Positions 17,886 to 26,403 of a DNA stretch of 64,000 bases are shown piece after piece. Position 1 is the first letter of the stretch; every line of letters begins with the position of its first letter. The translations under genes and the position numbers were made by a program. Source of the stretch: Seinonella peptonophila (lineage in GTDB: Bacteria > Bacillota > Bacilli > Thermoactinomycetales > Thermoactinomycetaceae); NCBI RefSeq assembly GCF_900129355.1, contig NZ_FQVL01000010.1, positions 39,711 through 103,710 on the forward strand, in the 5' to 3' direction. The notes under the pieces are model-generated. The model ran no database searches. It was given only the letters and a program-made list of their open reading frames with translations, and was not told where the DNA came from.

Positions 17886-18230
17886 TCTATCCAAATTCGT
17901 CCAAGAGTACTCCCGCTTCTACAAGCGGTGAGGTGAATGGGACGTGGTTCGGTATCCCTTTTGCGGGGATGTTTAGAACCATTTTTTTTGTTAGAATAGT
18001 TGTAGCTCTTTGAAAACTGAAGATATGGGGTTGTTGCTGGAAAGGGTCAGTAACGTAAAATCTTCAACCACCCAGCTCACCGAAGTTGCGAAAACCAAGC
18101 GAAAGTAGGGAGCATAGCAGAGCATACTTTGTTTTCACCGCTGGGACGGCGGGTAGAGCCTGCTAAGATAACTGGACGTTGGTCTGGTGTTCGCAGGAAT
18201 CTACCACCTCTATAGGTGGTAGTAGTTCAA
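17886..18230 (+). repeat. 345-bp IS200/IS605-like non-autonomous element, copy 4
   Basis: Same length, ends and interior as the other copies. The internal terminator stem carries a change to GAACCAT (a G-T pair) with eight T residues. The right hairpin loop reads TCTATA. It sits in a 770-base gene-free gap; the rest of the gap is AT-rich without features I can support. Confidence 0.75.
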
Positions 18231-18558
18231 ATTAGCTGCCTTTACTTCAAGAATTGAATCTTAGACTGCTATCTTTAACAATACGTTATTTAGGCTAGTT
18301 TTTAAACCAGATAAGTAAGCATGTTGAATCCACACTCTCTTTAATCAAAATATCTGCTTCTTTAAGATCCGTTTGCTTACCTTAAATCTGATTTCCTAAA
18401 TGAATACTTCCCTATTCATACAATTTAGTATAAACTAAATATATAGAAGCTGGTTAAATCACTGTTAATGGTTCAATTACTCTAACCTCACCATTAAATT
18501 TATTTGACCTATTTTTTTTGTGAACGGTTACATTACAAACAACTAGGAGGAAGTCAGA

Positions 18559-18957
18559 ATGGGATTCAAGAAGATCACAGTATTATTTTTTGGCTTGCTT
18601 TTTGCGTTGCTAGTAGTACCTTTTTCATCAGCATTTGCAGATACGACATTGCTATGGTCCGGAGGTGTAACATATAACTCCGATCTTGATGCATATATTA
18701 CACCTGTAGATAGTGCGCATGCCTCAGGAACTATACAAGTATGCAATACATCTAGTTTTGGAAGATGGTTTTATATCAAGGATCATGATCCAGATGGTTC
18801 AGATGAATATTTATATGATACCATGTCGTACCTTAGCCCAGGGTATTGCGGGTTATATTATATTCAAAATTTAGTAGATGGGACGAATGGGAAAGCCGAG
18901 ATTTATCTTCAAACATCTAATAGTGGTAGCTCTTTCTCCATTTCCCAATATTATTGA
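18559..18957 (+). CDS. Small secreted protein, unknown family
   Basis: A 132-residue protein. Residues 1-27 are a clear Sec signal peptide (FKKITVLFFGLLFALLVVPF) with a likely cleavage site AFA-DT. The mature part, about 105 residues, is acidic and Tyr/Ser-rich with two cysteines (VCNTS, GYCGL), which could form a disulphide. I do not recognise a family; a beta-rich extracellular protein is plausible. TAGGAGGAAG precedes ATG. Confidence 0.65.
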   Translation: MGFKKITVLFFGLLFALLVVPFSSAFADTTLLWSGGVTYNSDLDAYITPVDSAHASGTIQVCNTSSFGRWFYIKDHDPDGSDEYLYDTMSYLSPGYCGLYYIQNLVDGTNGKAEIYLQTSNSGSSFSISQYY

Positions 18958-18968
18958 TAACAAAAACG

Positions 18969-18999
18969 ACCTCTGATTTATTTCAGAGGTCTTCTTTTC
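18969..18999 (+). terminator. Rho-independent terminator
   Basis: GACCTCTGA pairs with TCAGAGGTC, followed by TTCTTTTC, directly after the secreted-protein gene. Confidence 0.75.
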
Positions 19000-19206
19000 T
19001 ATGAACGAGAAAAAATATCAACTTTTTCCAAATCGAAAACCCATCTTAGTCCTTTTTGAGAGATTTGGTGGGGCTTTGGTGTTGTTGAAAGCAAACTAAA
19101 TAAAAAGGTAACTAATGATAACATCCAACTGTATTTATCATGATGTTTATGAAGGAATATGACGAATCCTCACGAATTCCTTTATTTAGACTACTTTTTT
19201 GGGGCG

Positions 19207-20265
19207 ATGTTTTTGTATAGTTGTCTACATAGTGCTACAAGTATTGGAATTGATGGTCTATTGGTCACAGTAGAGTTAGATATAAGTAATGGTTTACCTA
19301 TGTTTGAAATTGTGGGGCTTCCTGATTCAGCGGTTCGAGAGGCAAAAGAACGTGTTCGCATCGGACTTAAAAATAGTGGATTTCAGTTTCCCTTACAGCG
19401 TATTACTGTGAATCTGGCGCCAGCAGATGTCAAAAAGGAGGGAACGATTTTTGATCTAGCAATTGCATTAAGTTTATTAGGTGCAAGTGAGCAACTAGAG
19501 ATCAAAAACCTTCGGAAAACACTGGTGCTAGGAGAGTTAACATTAGATGGAAGATTACGCCCATTGTCAGGCGTATTGTCTATGGTGATGGAAGGAGTGC
19601 GACAAGGATTTACAACTGTCATCCTACCAGCTGAAAATGCTGAGGAAGCAAAATTAGTAGAAACGATGAATGTGATTCCTGCCGCACATCTGAAAGATGC
19701 AGTTCGATTTGTTCAATCTGAAGATACCCCTCACTTATGTGAAGTTGCAAGCTCAACAGAAGAGATAGAATCCTCTGTTGACTTTTCTGATGTGCAAGGA
19801 TATTACCCTGTAAAAAGGGCAATGGAGGTGGCTGCTGCTGGAGGACATAACATACTACTTGTTGGACCTCCAGGTTCTGGAAAAACCATGCTCTCGAAAA
19901 GAATGGCATCAATTCTACCTGAAATGAATCGAGCAGAAGCACTTGAAGTGACTAAAATATATAGCGTAGCGGGATTAACCAAAAATCGAGGTCGACTTAT
20001 TACCAAAAGACCTTTTCGTTCTCCGCATCATTCAGTCTCACCAGTTGGACTAGTCGGTGGTGGGTCCATTCCCAAACCAGGAGAAATCTCATTTGCCCAC
20101 CGAGGCGTCTTATTTCTAGATGAAATGCCTGAATTTTCAAAAACAGCTTTAGAAGTAATCCGCCAACCTTTAGAAGATGGTGAGGTAACCATAAGCCGCG
20201 CACGAGCCACTTATACTTATCCTGCATCGATTCTTCTGGTCGGTTCGATTAATCCGTGTCCATGA
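19207..20265 (+). pseudogene. comM: ComM/YifB Mg-chelatase-like ATPase, truncated by prophage insertion
   Basis: The N-terminal two thirds of a ComM-type AAA+ protein. Visible are the start-like [33 protein letters not shown], the Walker [10 protein letters not shown] (about residue 222) and the sensor region up to GSINPCP. A normal ComM continues CG and some 130 residues more. Here the frame runs into the end of the integrase gene and stops. ComM is a branch-migration helicase used in natural transformation. The 3' half is not found anywhere in this window. The start at 19207 is chosen by family alignment; an ATG at 19159 is an alternative. Confidence 0.85.
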
Positions 20266-20275
20266 GATTATCAAT
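20245..20275. other. Probable prophage attachment junction in comM
   Basis: The comM reading frame leaves the family pattern at AATCCGTGTCCATG, exactly where the last codons of the serine integrase (MDTD-stop on the other strand) lie. Large serine integrases typically sit next to their att site. The matching right junction was not found in the window. Confidence 0.55.
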
Positions 20276-21799
20276 TATGGCATTTTGTCCAAAAAAAAAT
20301 TCTGCTTGAACCTCAGCTTCTTTTTTTCCCCGATTGTTGATAGTTGTTTTTACAACGATTTTTTTTAGCAATGACTTTATTATTTCCCGACGTTCTTCGA
20401 AAGTCAATTCATTTTTAATTTTCGTTAATAAACGTTCTGCATTTTCAACCGAATGTAAATAGCTTATCTCAGATTTTAAAGCAAACTCAATGTCATTAAG
20501 AAGGTTTTCTAATTCTTCACGTTCTTTTTCAATCTTTCCGATTTGAGATGCAACATCATCGTAAGATATGATCTTTTTGCGGAATAAATCTAATATGTCC
20601 TGTTTTTCGTAATCTTTGCTTGCTAAGTTGTTTTGGATGAGTTCTTTTTCTGAAAGTAGATTTTTTTCTTTATCTAGGTGATGTTGATTTTTGGAAGCAG
20701 CAATTATGTCCAAGGCTTCACCAGGGTTACTAATAAATTTCAATATTTGATCCCATATCAACTTTTCAATCCATGCTTGTGGGATGTTTTTAGATGGACA
20801 TTTCCCAAATACCGCTGAGTTGGGTTTACTCCCACAAACATAATATGCTTTAATTGGTCTTTTGTCTGCTGGATGTTTTTTCGTTCCTGACGAGTATGCC
20901 AATCCTGTATATCTTCGACCACATGTCCCACAAAAAATTAGTCCCTTGAGTAAATATTGCCTTCTAGCGTTTCGATTAGATTCGATAAAATTATCTTTTA
21001 ACACCTGTTGAGCTTTTTCCCATTGTTCTTTAGTAATTATTGCAGGCACTTCTCTCGTAATAATTTCTCTATCTTTATTTGATCGTTTTCCATAGTTATG
21101 TACTCCTTTATAAGTGGTATTCTTAATGATATTACCAATTCTTGTAGGATGCCAACGACCAGATGTTTTTTGTTTGCGTTTTCCACGAGTGATACTTCGA
21201 TTGTCTTTTACATATGAGGGTGGTATGCCAAGATCGTTTAAATGTTTAGCAACTTTTATGGTAGAGTAATTTTCATCAGCTATCAATCGAAAGATCAAGC
21301 GAATTATATCTGATTCACTCATATTTCCGATTATCGGCGCATCATTAATTTCTAAAAAGCCATCATCATTTACAAAATAACCGTAGGGAACAATACCTCC
21401 GAGCCATTTACCGAGTTTGGCAGCACGATTAGCACCATGCCACATTCGATCAAGTATATTAGACCTTTCTAAATCTGCAACACCAGCCAGTACAGTTAGC
21501 AGAAATCTTCCAGATGAATCAGAAGTATCAAACGGCTCGGTCATTGATTTGATTTTTGCACCAATCTTTTCGAGATCATGAACGGCGTTTAGTATCACCC
21601 TAGTAGACCTTCCTAGACGATCCAATTTATATATTAATAATAGTTCATATACTTTATTTTTAGCGTCTTCTAATGCCTTTGAACCAGCTTCTCTTTCCTC
21701 AAAAGGTATCGTACCACTAACTCCATCATCTCTGTAAAACTCCGCTATTTCTAATTGATGTAAGTTATACAGGCGATGTGAAGGGATTGGGTATGACAT
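20249..21799 (-). pseudogene. Large serine recombinase (phage integrase) lacking its catalytic N-terminus
   Basis: A 516-residue frame. It retains YRDDGVSGT, the DRLGRSTRVILNAV helix, the recombinase domain, a zinc-ribbon (CGTCGRRYTG, later CGSKPNSAVFGKC) and a coiled coil at about residues 390-450. Intact relatives begin about 30 residues earlier with the catalytic serine motif YxRVSTxxQ; here the frame starts at PIPSHRLYN and the catalytic serine is missing. The upstream sequence is the antisense of a nuclease fragment. The integrase is therefore very likely inactive and the element trapped. Confidence 0.85.
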
Positions 21800-22149
21800 G
21801 GGAATGTAAGGCGCGTAAGGACGGTTTTAAGATGCTCTATAGCTGGCTAGAGGGCAATAACGATGCTCTTGCGCTCAAAGCTGATCGGAAAGAATGGCTG
21901 GTATGTATGCCATTAACAAAACTTCAGGAGCGTTTCAGACCTATTAAACCTCATCCAATGATATCAACTAATCCGAAGATATGTTCAGGTGATCCAATTA
22001 TAAAAGGAATCAGAATAAGGGTTGCTGATATCTTAAAGTTTTTGAAAACTGGATTAACAATTGAAGAGATATGCGAAGATTACAATTTAACAAATGAGCA
22101 AATACATGAAGCTATCGATTATGTTGTTTCATTCCTAGACAGAAATTAA
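21778..22149 (+). pseudogene. Fused fragments: PDDEXK-type phage nuclease tail plus DUF433
   Basis: Residues 6-55 (TWECKARKDGFKMLYSWLEG, ALKADRKEWLVCMPL) look like the C-terminal part of a phage PDDEXK/resolvase-like nuclease beginning inside its catalytic ECK motif. Residues 60-123 (NPKICSGDPIIKGIRI then VADILKFLKTGLTIEEI) form a DUF433 domain, an antitoxin-like HTH. The two parts do not normally belong together. There is no ribosome binding site. The 5' end is the same deletion junction that removed the integrase N-terminus. Confidence 0.55.
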
Positions 22150-22151
22150 AA

Positions 22152-22201
22152 GGTCAAAAAAGATCAGCATACGAATTTTCGTACGCCAACCTTTTTTGAT
22201 C
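22152..22201 (+). terminator. Complex hairpin terminator
   Basis: AAAAAAG pairs with CTTTTTT around an inner TACGAA-TTTTCGTA hairpin, ending TTTTTTGATC, after the DUF433 fragment. Confidence 0.5.
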
Positions 22202-22230
22202 ATGAGGACTTTCTTTGCATTGTAGGGAAC

Positions 22231-22506
22231 TTATCTGGGGAAGCGGATTGCTCGTCTCGACTCTATCTTCTTACGCCTCTGCTCTCTATTGTAGAATCCG
22301 ATAGGGACTCCAACACCAGAACCGATTATCATTCCTATGATGCAGTCTTTGATTGTACTGAAAGGTTCATCGAGGTGGATTTTGGTGGGGACCAGCATAT
22401 CAACGACTGTGTAGGTCACCAAACCAACGGCGACCATTCCGAGTTCGAAGAGGATGATGGAACGGTGACGACGGAAGAAGTTGAGGATACGACGAATCCT
22501 TCCCAC
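22231..22506 (-). CDS. Small basic membrane protein, GC-rich cassette gene
   Basis: The GTG start at 22506 is selected because AGGAGGG lies 6 bases ahead and the base composition changes there; the same frame is open back to 22719 but overlaps a divergent gene. About 91 residues: basic N-terminus (GRIRRILNFFRRHR), two membrane segments (IILFELGMVAVGLVTYTVV; IIGMIIGSGVGVPIGF) and a basic tail. The GxxxG spacing recalls the other small membrane proteins at 33.4, 39.7, 40.2 and 41.9 kb. The promoter region on its strand contains TTTGCTATACTTTAAC, close to those genes' promoter. Function unknown. Confidence 0.5.
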   Translation of the reverse strand: MGRIRRILNFFRRHRSIILFELGMVAVGLVTYTVVDMLVPTKIHLDEPFSTIKDCIIGMIIGSGVGVPIGFYNREQRRKKIESRRAIRFPR

Positions 22507-22710
22507 AGTTGCCCTCCTGAGTGGTCGAAGAATCGGCTCAACATCAACTTTTTTGATGCTGCTGCCTCGGGAAGAGGTTATTTGTTTTTGGATAACAATT
22601 GCCCTGGTTACAGTTAAAGTATAGCAAATCAATATAAATAGAAAAATCCCTCCAATAGGGAGAGATAGAATATGTCCAATTCCTATTATACCATAGGAGG
22701 GATAAGTATT

Positions 22711-23199
22711 ATGAATCAATTAATCAAAGAGTATAAAAATTCCCTTGAGAAAGTTCGATTAGCTAAAAAGCGAGTTCAAATAAAAGAAACTGAGGAACAA
22801 AAAGAGCAATATCGATTACTTTGTAGCATGGAACGGGATTTGCTATGGTCTATTCAATGGATGGAAACTGGAAGAAGACCAGGCAATAAACGAGGGGTTG
22901 AACGTCTAGCAGCATACCAACAAGAGATATCCTTTGATCCAATTTGGATCCAAAACTATGCTTATACTTCAACTGATGGGATGGTGGGTAGTCGGATCAC
23001 TCAAACGGATCGTGAAAGGATTGATGAGGCATTGAGTTCACTTTCCCCACTTGAAAGAGAGGTATACTTGATGAGTCGTGGTCGGGGGATTTCTTACTCC
23101 GAAATTGCTATGATGATGAGTGTAAAAAAGGGCACAGTTCAAAAAATGTTGGAAAGGGCAGAAAAAAACTTAAAATGTTCAAAGAAGAAAAGTGTATAA
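22711..23199 (+). CDS. Sigma-70 region 4-like phage transcription regulator (ArpU/Xpf type)
   Basis: About 162 residues from ATG 22711, which follows AGGAGGGATAAGTATT. The C-terminal part, ALSSLSPLEREVYLMSRGRG then ISYSEIAMMMSVKKGTVQ, is a sigma region-4 HTH. Such proteins turn on late genes in Gram-positive phages and commonly precede the packaging genes, which fits its place ahead of the terminase remnants. The DNA-binding helix looks intact. Confidence 0.75.
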   Translation: MNQLIKEYKNSLEKVRLAKKRVQIKETEEQKEQYRLLCSMERDLLWSIQWMETGRRPGNKRGVERLAAYQQEISFDPIWIQNYAYTSTDGMVGSRITQTDRERIDEALSSLSPLEREVYLMSRGRGISYSEIAMMMSVKKGTVQKMLERAEKNLKCSKKKSV

Positions 23200-23279
23200 T
23201 TTGAAACCATACCCCTTTTCCGTATAATTAAAAAACAAAGGGGCTGATATGTATATTTCTTAATTTTCTTTTCGATCCT

Positions 23280-23960
23280 GTGCTTTGGAGAACTTTATTT
23301 GTAAGTATGGTTGGTACGGCTATTGTAGGAGGAGCATTTTCTATATTTTTTAATAAGAAATTAGAATCCTATAAATTTATCCTCAATAAGCAATTAGAAA
23401 CATATAAGCAAGAATGGCAAGTTAAATTTCATAGTACTAGCCTGTATTTGTCGAAAAAACAAGAGGTCTATGCAAAAATGTACTCTAAAATCACAATAAC
23501 TGTAGGTAACATATTTGATTTGAGAAGGTATCCTGACGTAAAATCTTTTCAAGATTTCAGCGAAAAGGATTTAATGGAATATATAAAAGAATATGTAACT
23601 GATGGAGTTGGTAAAGACATACAAAGAGTATTTAACGAGGGTGATAAAGAAAAAGCCGAAAGATTATTTAGTATCGCCAAAAAACAAACGATGTATAGTA
23701 TAGCTTATCAAAGTATCTGTGGTTGTAATAACTTTTTCCTTGAAAACGAATTGTTTTTTTCAAAAGAGACAATCGAACTAATTAGTACAATAAATTCATA
23801 TCTAAAAAAACTACACTCCAATTACTATCCTGAATATTATCAACATCCTGATAGTGGGATTGATCAAAGGATACTTCGAGAGGAAAATGATTCATACAAG
23901 GAAATTTTAATTAAAAGTGTAGATGAATTAAAAACATTAATGAGAGAAGAGCTAAGTTAA
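23280..23960 (+). CDS. Membrane-anchored protein of prophage, unknown
   Basis: A 226-residue protein. One N-terminal membrane helix (residues 3-24) is followed by a coiled-coil segment with LESYKFILNKQLETYKQEWQ, then a mostly helical cytoplasmic domain. The pattern K-K-x-E-V-Y-x-K-M-Y after the coiled coil is common in membrane-anchored accessory proteins of prophages. The start is GTG without a strong binding site, so the exact N-terminus is uncertain. It sits with a similar protein downstream between the late regulator and the packaging genes, a frequent site for lysogenic-conversion genes. Confidence 0.55.
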   Translation: MLWRTLFVSMVGTAIVGGAFSIFFNKKLESYKFILNKQLETYKQEWQVKFHSTSLYLSKKQEVYAKMYSKITITVGNIFDLRRYPDVKSFQDFSEKDLMEYIKEYVTDGVGKDIQRVFNEGDKEKAERLFSIAKKQTMYSIAYQSICGCNNFFLENELFFSKETIELISTINSYLKKLHSNYYPEYYQHPDSGIDQRILREENDSYKEILIKSVDELKTLMREELS

Positions 23961-24067
23961 TCTTTGTCTTACGAATGCCACCTATTTGTAGATGGAAAAA
24001 TAAATGTTTCTACTTTTATAGATGAGGGAAAATCTTGCGTTGTAAGAGTAAAGAATGTGGAGGTAAC

Positions 24068-24814
24068 ATGTTGTCTAAACAACGCAAGATTTTTAATTTG
24101 TTATGGATTATTATAGGGGCTATATTATTGATCACAATTATTTCTGTTGTTATTTATCTTTGGTTGAGTAAGAACTATAGTGGTGAAGTTGATGCTGCAA
24201 TTATCAATAGTTTTGGAGTTATAGTTACATTTATTGGCACGATTGGTGTAACCGCGTATATCAATATCCAGACCCAAAAAATGCAACTTCAAGCGATTCA
24301 GATACAGAAGGATATGACCGAACAATCCAATCGTCTGACAGAAAGTTTAACAATACATCAAAGTAGGTCTGTAATAAGAGATAAGATTTTGGAGAAAAGA
24401 TTTGAGAAGTATCCAGAAATTTATAAAAAAGTACAGAATATAGGTTACTTTGTTGAAATTATAGGGTTAGAACCTTCCCCAAGCGAGAAAAGATTCAAAG
24501 ATTTTATATTGCATTATGAAGAGTCTAAAAAAGAGTTAGATAAACTTATGTATGATTCCTCTTCATATTATATATCGAAGGAGGTAAAGAAACTTATACG
24601 AGATGCTTTTTTTATCATGAAGGACACTGTTTATCTAGAACTTTATAAAATTTCTACAGAAAAAATTGTTTCAGTTGATGAATGTTCCGAGGATCTTTGG
24701 AAAATAAGAGAAACTTTATGGAAAACAATTGCTAAAGAGATAGACATAGAAGTAATAGAAGAAGACATTAGAATATTAGGATTTAAGGAGATGGATAAAG
24801 GTAGTGGATATTGA
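24068..24814 (+). CDS. Two-helix membrane protein of prophage, unknown
   Basis: About 248 residues from ATG 24068, with GGAGGT just ahead (spacing 3). Two membrane helices (about residues 8-32 and 46-68) are followed by a coiled coil (KMQLQAIQIQKDMTEQSN) and a helical cytoplasmic domain with EKRFEKYPEIYKKVQNI. Its layout parallels the preceding gene, as if both were members of one loose class of membrane-anchored prophage proteins. No enzyme motif is visible. A terminator follows at 24923. Confidence 0.6.
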   Translation: MLSKQRKIFNLLWIIIGAILLITIISVVIYLWLSKNYSGEVDAAIINSFGVIVTFIGTIGVTAYINIQTQKMQLQAIQIQKDMTEQSNRLTESLTIHQSRSVIRDKILEKRFEKYPEIYKKVQNIGYFVEIIGLEPSPSEKRFKDFILHYEESKKELDKLMYDSSSYYISKEVKKLIRDAFFIMKDTVYLELYKISTEKIVSVDECSEDLWKIRETLWKTIAKEIDIEVIEEDIRILGFKEMDKGSGY

Positions 24815-24922
24815 AATAATTAATTAGTCATGTTCAGAAAGAATTTTGCACAAAGATTGCACTTTTGGTTTAATAATCCAGTGTAATATGGTATCAAGAG
24901 TCATAGGGTTTGTACGTATGCA

Positions 24923-24963
24923 ATAAAAGAGATAGCGACAACATACCGCTATCTCTCTTTTTT
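24923..24963 (+). terminator. Strong rho-independent terminator
   Basis: AAAGAGATAGCG pairs with CGCTATCTCTCTTT, followed by a T-run, about 110 bases after the membrane-protein gene. Confidence 0.85.
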
Positions 24964-25045
24964 GTTGTCTTCATGGACATATTCAAACGCTTCCTGAAGG
25001 GGTACATTAAGTAATAATATATAATTTTGGAGGTGGGTGAGACAT

Positions 25046-25186
25046 GTGAAATTAAACCCAAAACAGCGAGCATTTGCAGATTATTACATTGAGCTAGGAA
25101 ATGCAGAAAAGGCAACTGTAGCAAGTAAGATTGAACGTGCTGAAAGGAAATTGATTAAATTTAAACGAAAGAATTTGGTTGGATAA
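25046..25186 (+). CDS. Short small-terminase-like N-terminus, copy 1
   Basis: GTG start with GGAGGTGGGTGAGACAT upstream. The 46 residues, KLNPKQRAFADYYIELGNAE and onwards, match the DNA-binding start of phage small terminase subunits (LTxKQxxFxxYYxxxGNA), then end after a basic helix. Full subunits are 150 residues or more, so this is a fragment or a reduced derivative. Two further copies lie at 26670 and 27811 with identical leaders. Confidence 0.55.
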   Translation: MKLNPKQRAFADYYIELGNAEKATVASKIERAERKLIKFKRKNLVG

Positions 25187-25245
25187 CGCACATCAGGTGG
25201 GGAACGTTCCCCACCTGATTTTGTGCTGTTCTTCAGCGACTCACA

Positions 25246-25386
25246 TCACTGGTCATCAGTTGAGTCATCCCCGAACACACGGTTGTACTCAGCGTCGAAC
25301 TCTGCATGTTCTTCAACAGTTGCGGTTCCACTCAGAACCTTAACCGCTAAGTAAACGCCTCTGAACCTGGGTTCTGGCTTAGTCAT
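25246..25386 (-). CDS. 46-residue acidic protein, GC-rich cassette gene
   Basis: ATG follows GAGGAGGTGATC. The protein reads TKPEPRFRGVYLAVKVLSGT then ATVEEHAEF, with an acidic end DDSTDDQ. No family recognised. It shares a loose pattern (LSGTATVEE against LADGTASDEE) with the protein at 25807-25992. G and C content is clearly above the AT-rich flanks. The leader upstream on this strand is nearly the same as that of the gene at 26957-27097. A hairpin (AATCAGGTGGGGAA with its complement, 25208-25231) follows the stop. Confidence 0.5.
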   Translation of the reverse strand: MTKPEPRFRGVYLAVKVLSGTATVEEHAEFDAEYNRVFGDDSTDDQ

Positions 25387-25393
25387 GATCACC

Positions 25394-25510
25394 TCCTCAC
25401 GAAGGCTCTAGCATGGATTGTACCAGTATCTCCTCTGTTGGGGAGTCGATCCAAACCTCCAATCGAATCGACCATGTGCAATGACAACTTTATTATAACA
25501 ATTTGAAAAA
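25394..25510 (-). promoter_or_regulatory. Promoter and structured leader of the gene at 25246-25386
   Basis: On the minus strand TTGTTATAATAAAG supplies a TATAAT box. About 100 bases of leader follow, with GTCGATTCGATTGGAG and a GGAGTCGATC block able to pair. The leader matches 27103-27217, ahead of a different gene, through most of its length. Confidence 0.45.
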
Positions 25511-25527
25511 AATGAGTAGTATGAGGT

Positions 25528-25542
25528 ATGAATGCCACCTAT
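25528..25542. repeat. Recurrent ATGAATGCCACCTAT motif
   Basis: One of four near-identical sites: 23971 (ACGAATGCCACCTAT), 25528, 27237 (ACGAATGCCACTTAT) and 28590 (ACGAATGCCACCTAT). Three are preceded by TATGAGGT. They lie at the edges of gene cassettes across the prophage late region. They may mark duplication or recombination borders. Confidence 0.5.
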
Positions 25543-25678
25543 ATAGAAGGGAAAATCCTTCAATAATACAATACATAGTAATCACAGGGGATTATGTAGT
25601 GTGCATATGTTTACCAAGGATCGGAGGGCATCGCCTTAAATAGTCCGGTCGGCGGATGTATGTATCCGTTTTAATAGC

Positions 25679-25737
25679 CGCCATTCTCAGTAGACATGAC
25701 TTGTTGTCGTGTTCAATGTTTGAGAGGGCGGTTTTAT
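25679..25737 (+). terminator. Hairpin with T-run
   Basis: CCGCC-ATTCTC pairs with GAGAG-GGCGG, followed by TTTTATTATTG. The upstream 100 bases contain GCCTTAAATAGTC, repeated at 27311. A short untranslated transcript is possible. Confidence 0.5.
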
Positions 25738-25806
25738 TATTGTAGTTTTGAATAAATGGAAGATCTGGTGGGGATTTTCTCCCCACCAGATCTCACGGAA
25801 GCCGTG

Positions 25807-25992
25807 CTAGTTGCTGTTCTTGTCGGGGGGGTTGTTCTGACCGCTCAGCAGCTTGTTGACCAGATGAGCTGTCGAGATCTCCTCGTCGGAGGCAGTGCCG
25901 TCCGCGAGCCTTCGAATCAGATCATCGAGAGGCATGTCGAGGATCTCCTTCGGGGTCGGCGGCTTCTTGTTCGGCGTGTTGTCGGTGGTCAC
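25807..25992 (-). CDS. 61-residue soluble protein, GC-rich cassette gene
   Basis: The GTG start follows GGGAGATCG. The sequence is PTPKEILDMPLDDLIRRLAD then GTASDEEISTAHLVNKLLSG, with an Asn/Pro-rich tail. It is probably a small helical protein. No family recognised. Codon use is G/C-rich against AT-rich flanks. Its leader on the minus strand carries an inverted repeat, CTGTATCTAG and CTAGATACAG. A perfect hairpin (AGATCTGGTGGGGA, 25760-25794) follows the stop. Confidence 0.5.
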   Translation of the reverse strand: MTTDNTPNKKPPTPKEILDMPLDDLIRRLADGTASDEEISTAHLVNKLLSGQNNPPDKNSN

Positions 25993-26151
25993 ACCGATCT
26001 CCCTTCTCTCCCTATGGGAGTAGCGAAAAAAATGCTGCTGTATCTAGGTTTGATCCCTTCTCAATGCTTCTAGATACAGTATATCGGTCTAAAAATCATT
26101 ATACACAAAGATACATAATGGCACTATTGAATCGATCAGGGTGCTTTTATC

Positions 26152-26230
26152 ATCATAGATCGATGGTGTAATGGCAACACGGCAGTCTCCAAAATTGCAA
26201 TCAAGGGTTCGACGGTGGTTAAATCTTAAT
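26152..26230 (+). tRNA. Degenerate tRNA-Trp-like (anticodon CCA) sequence
   Basis: The D arm (GTGT-AATGGCA-ACAC) and anticodon arm (GCAGT-CTCCAAA-ATTGC, anticodon CCA) are intact and correctly spaced. The T arm starts correctly (AGGGTTCGAC), but its 3' strand does not pair and no closing acceptor strand is found. It therefore looks like a phage tRNA truncated within the T loop. A strong terminator follows at 26235. It is probably not a functional tRNA. Confidence 0.5.
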
Positions 26231-26234
26231 CAAT

Positions 26235-26291
26235 CAGGCTGTGGACTTGTTGGCTCATATTGCTTGCCATTGAATCCACAGCCTGTTTTTT
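26235..26291 (+). terminator. Terminator after the tRNA-like sequence
   Basis: CAGGCTGTGGAC pairs with the TCCACAGCCTG block, followed by TTTTTTC. Confidence 0.75.
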
Positions 26292-26328
26292 CTACAATCG
26301 AGAACCGCGGGTGCAGGGAGTCAGATCG

Positions 26329-26403
26329 TTAGTCAGAGATGACCTGATCGCCTCCAGACTGAGACTGGTAGACCCGACCGTGCCCCGATGCTCTGGCGGT
26401 CAT
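26329..26403 (-). CDS. 24-residue GRVYQ-motif peptide
   Basis: ATG follows a weak AGAAGATCACC. The core GHGRVYQSQSGGDQ resembles the G-R-V-Y-Q-x-x-G-D-Q signature of short tails or small proteins common in actinobacteria; this link is from memory and untested. G/C-rich codons. The upstream leader has two hairpins (CCCAC-TTTTA-GTGGG and GTGCTCTC-ATTAGAGAAGC) and a TATAAT box near 26515 on the minus strand, so the unit has the same design as the other cassettes nearby. Confidence 0.45.
   Translation of the reverse strand: MTARASGHGRVYQSQSGGDQVISD

Noticed and set aside
3264..18230. The 345-bp repeats as a CRISPR array or rRNA spacer
   Set aside because: Only four copies, kilobases apart, in both orientations, with no unit repeat-spacer pattern. 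The rRNA-like string is limited to about 16 bases.
25592..25786. 64-residue minus-strand ORF
   Set aside because: No binding site, overlaps a terminator and lacks protein-like composition.
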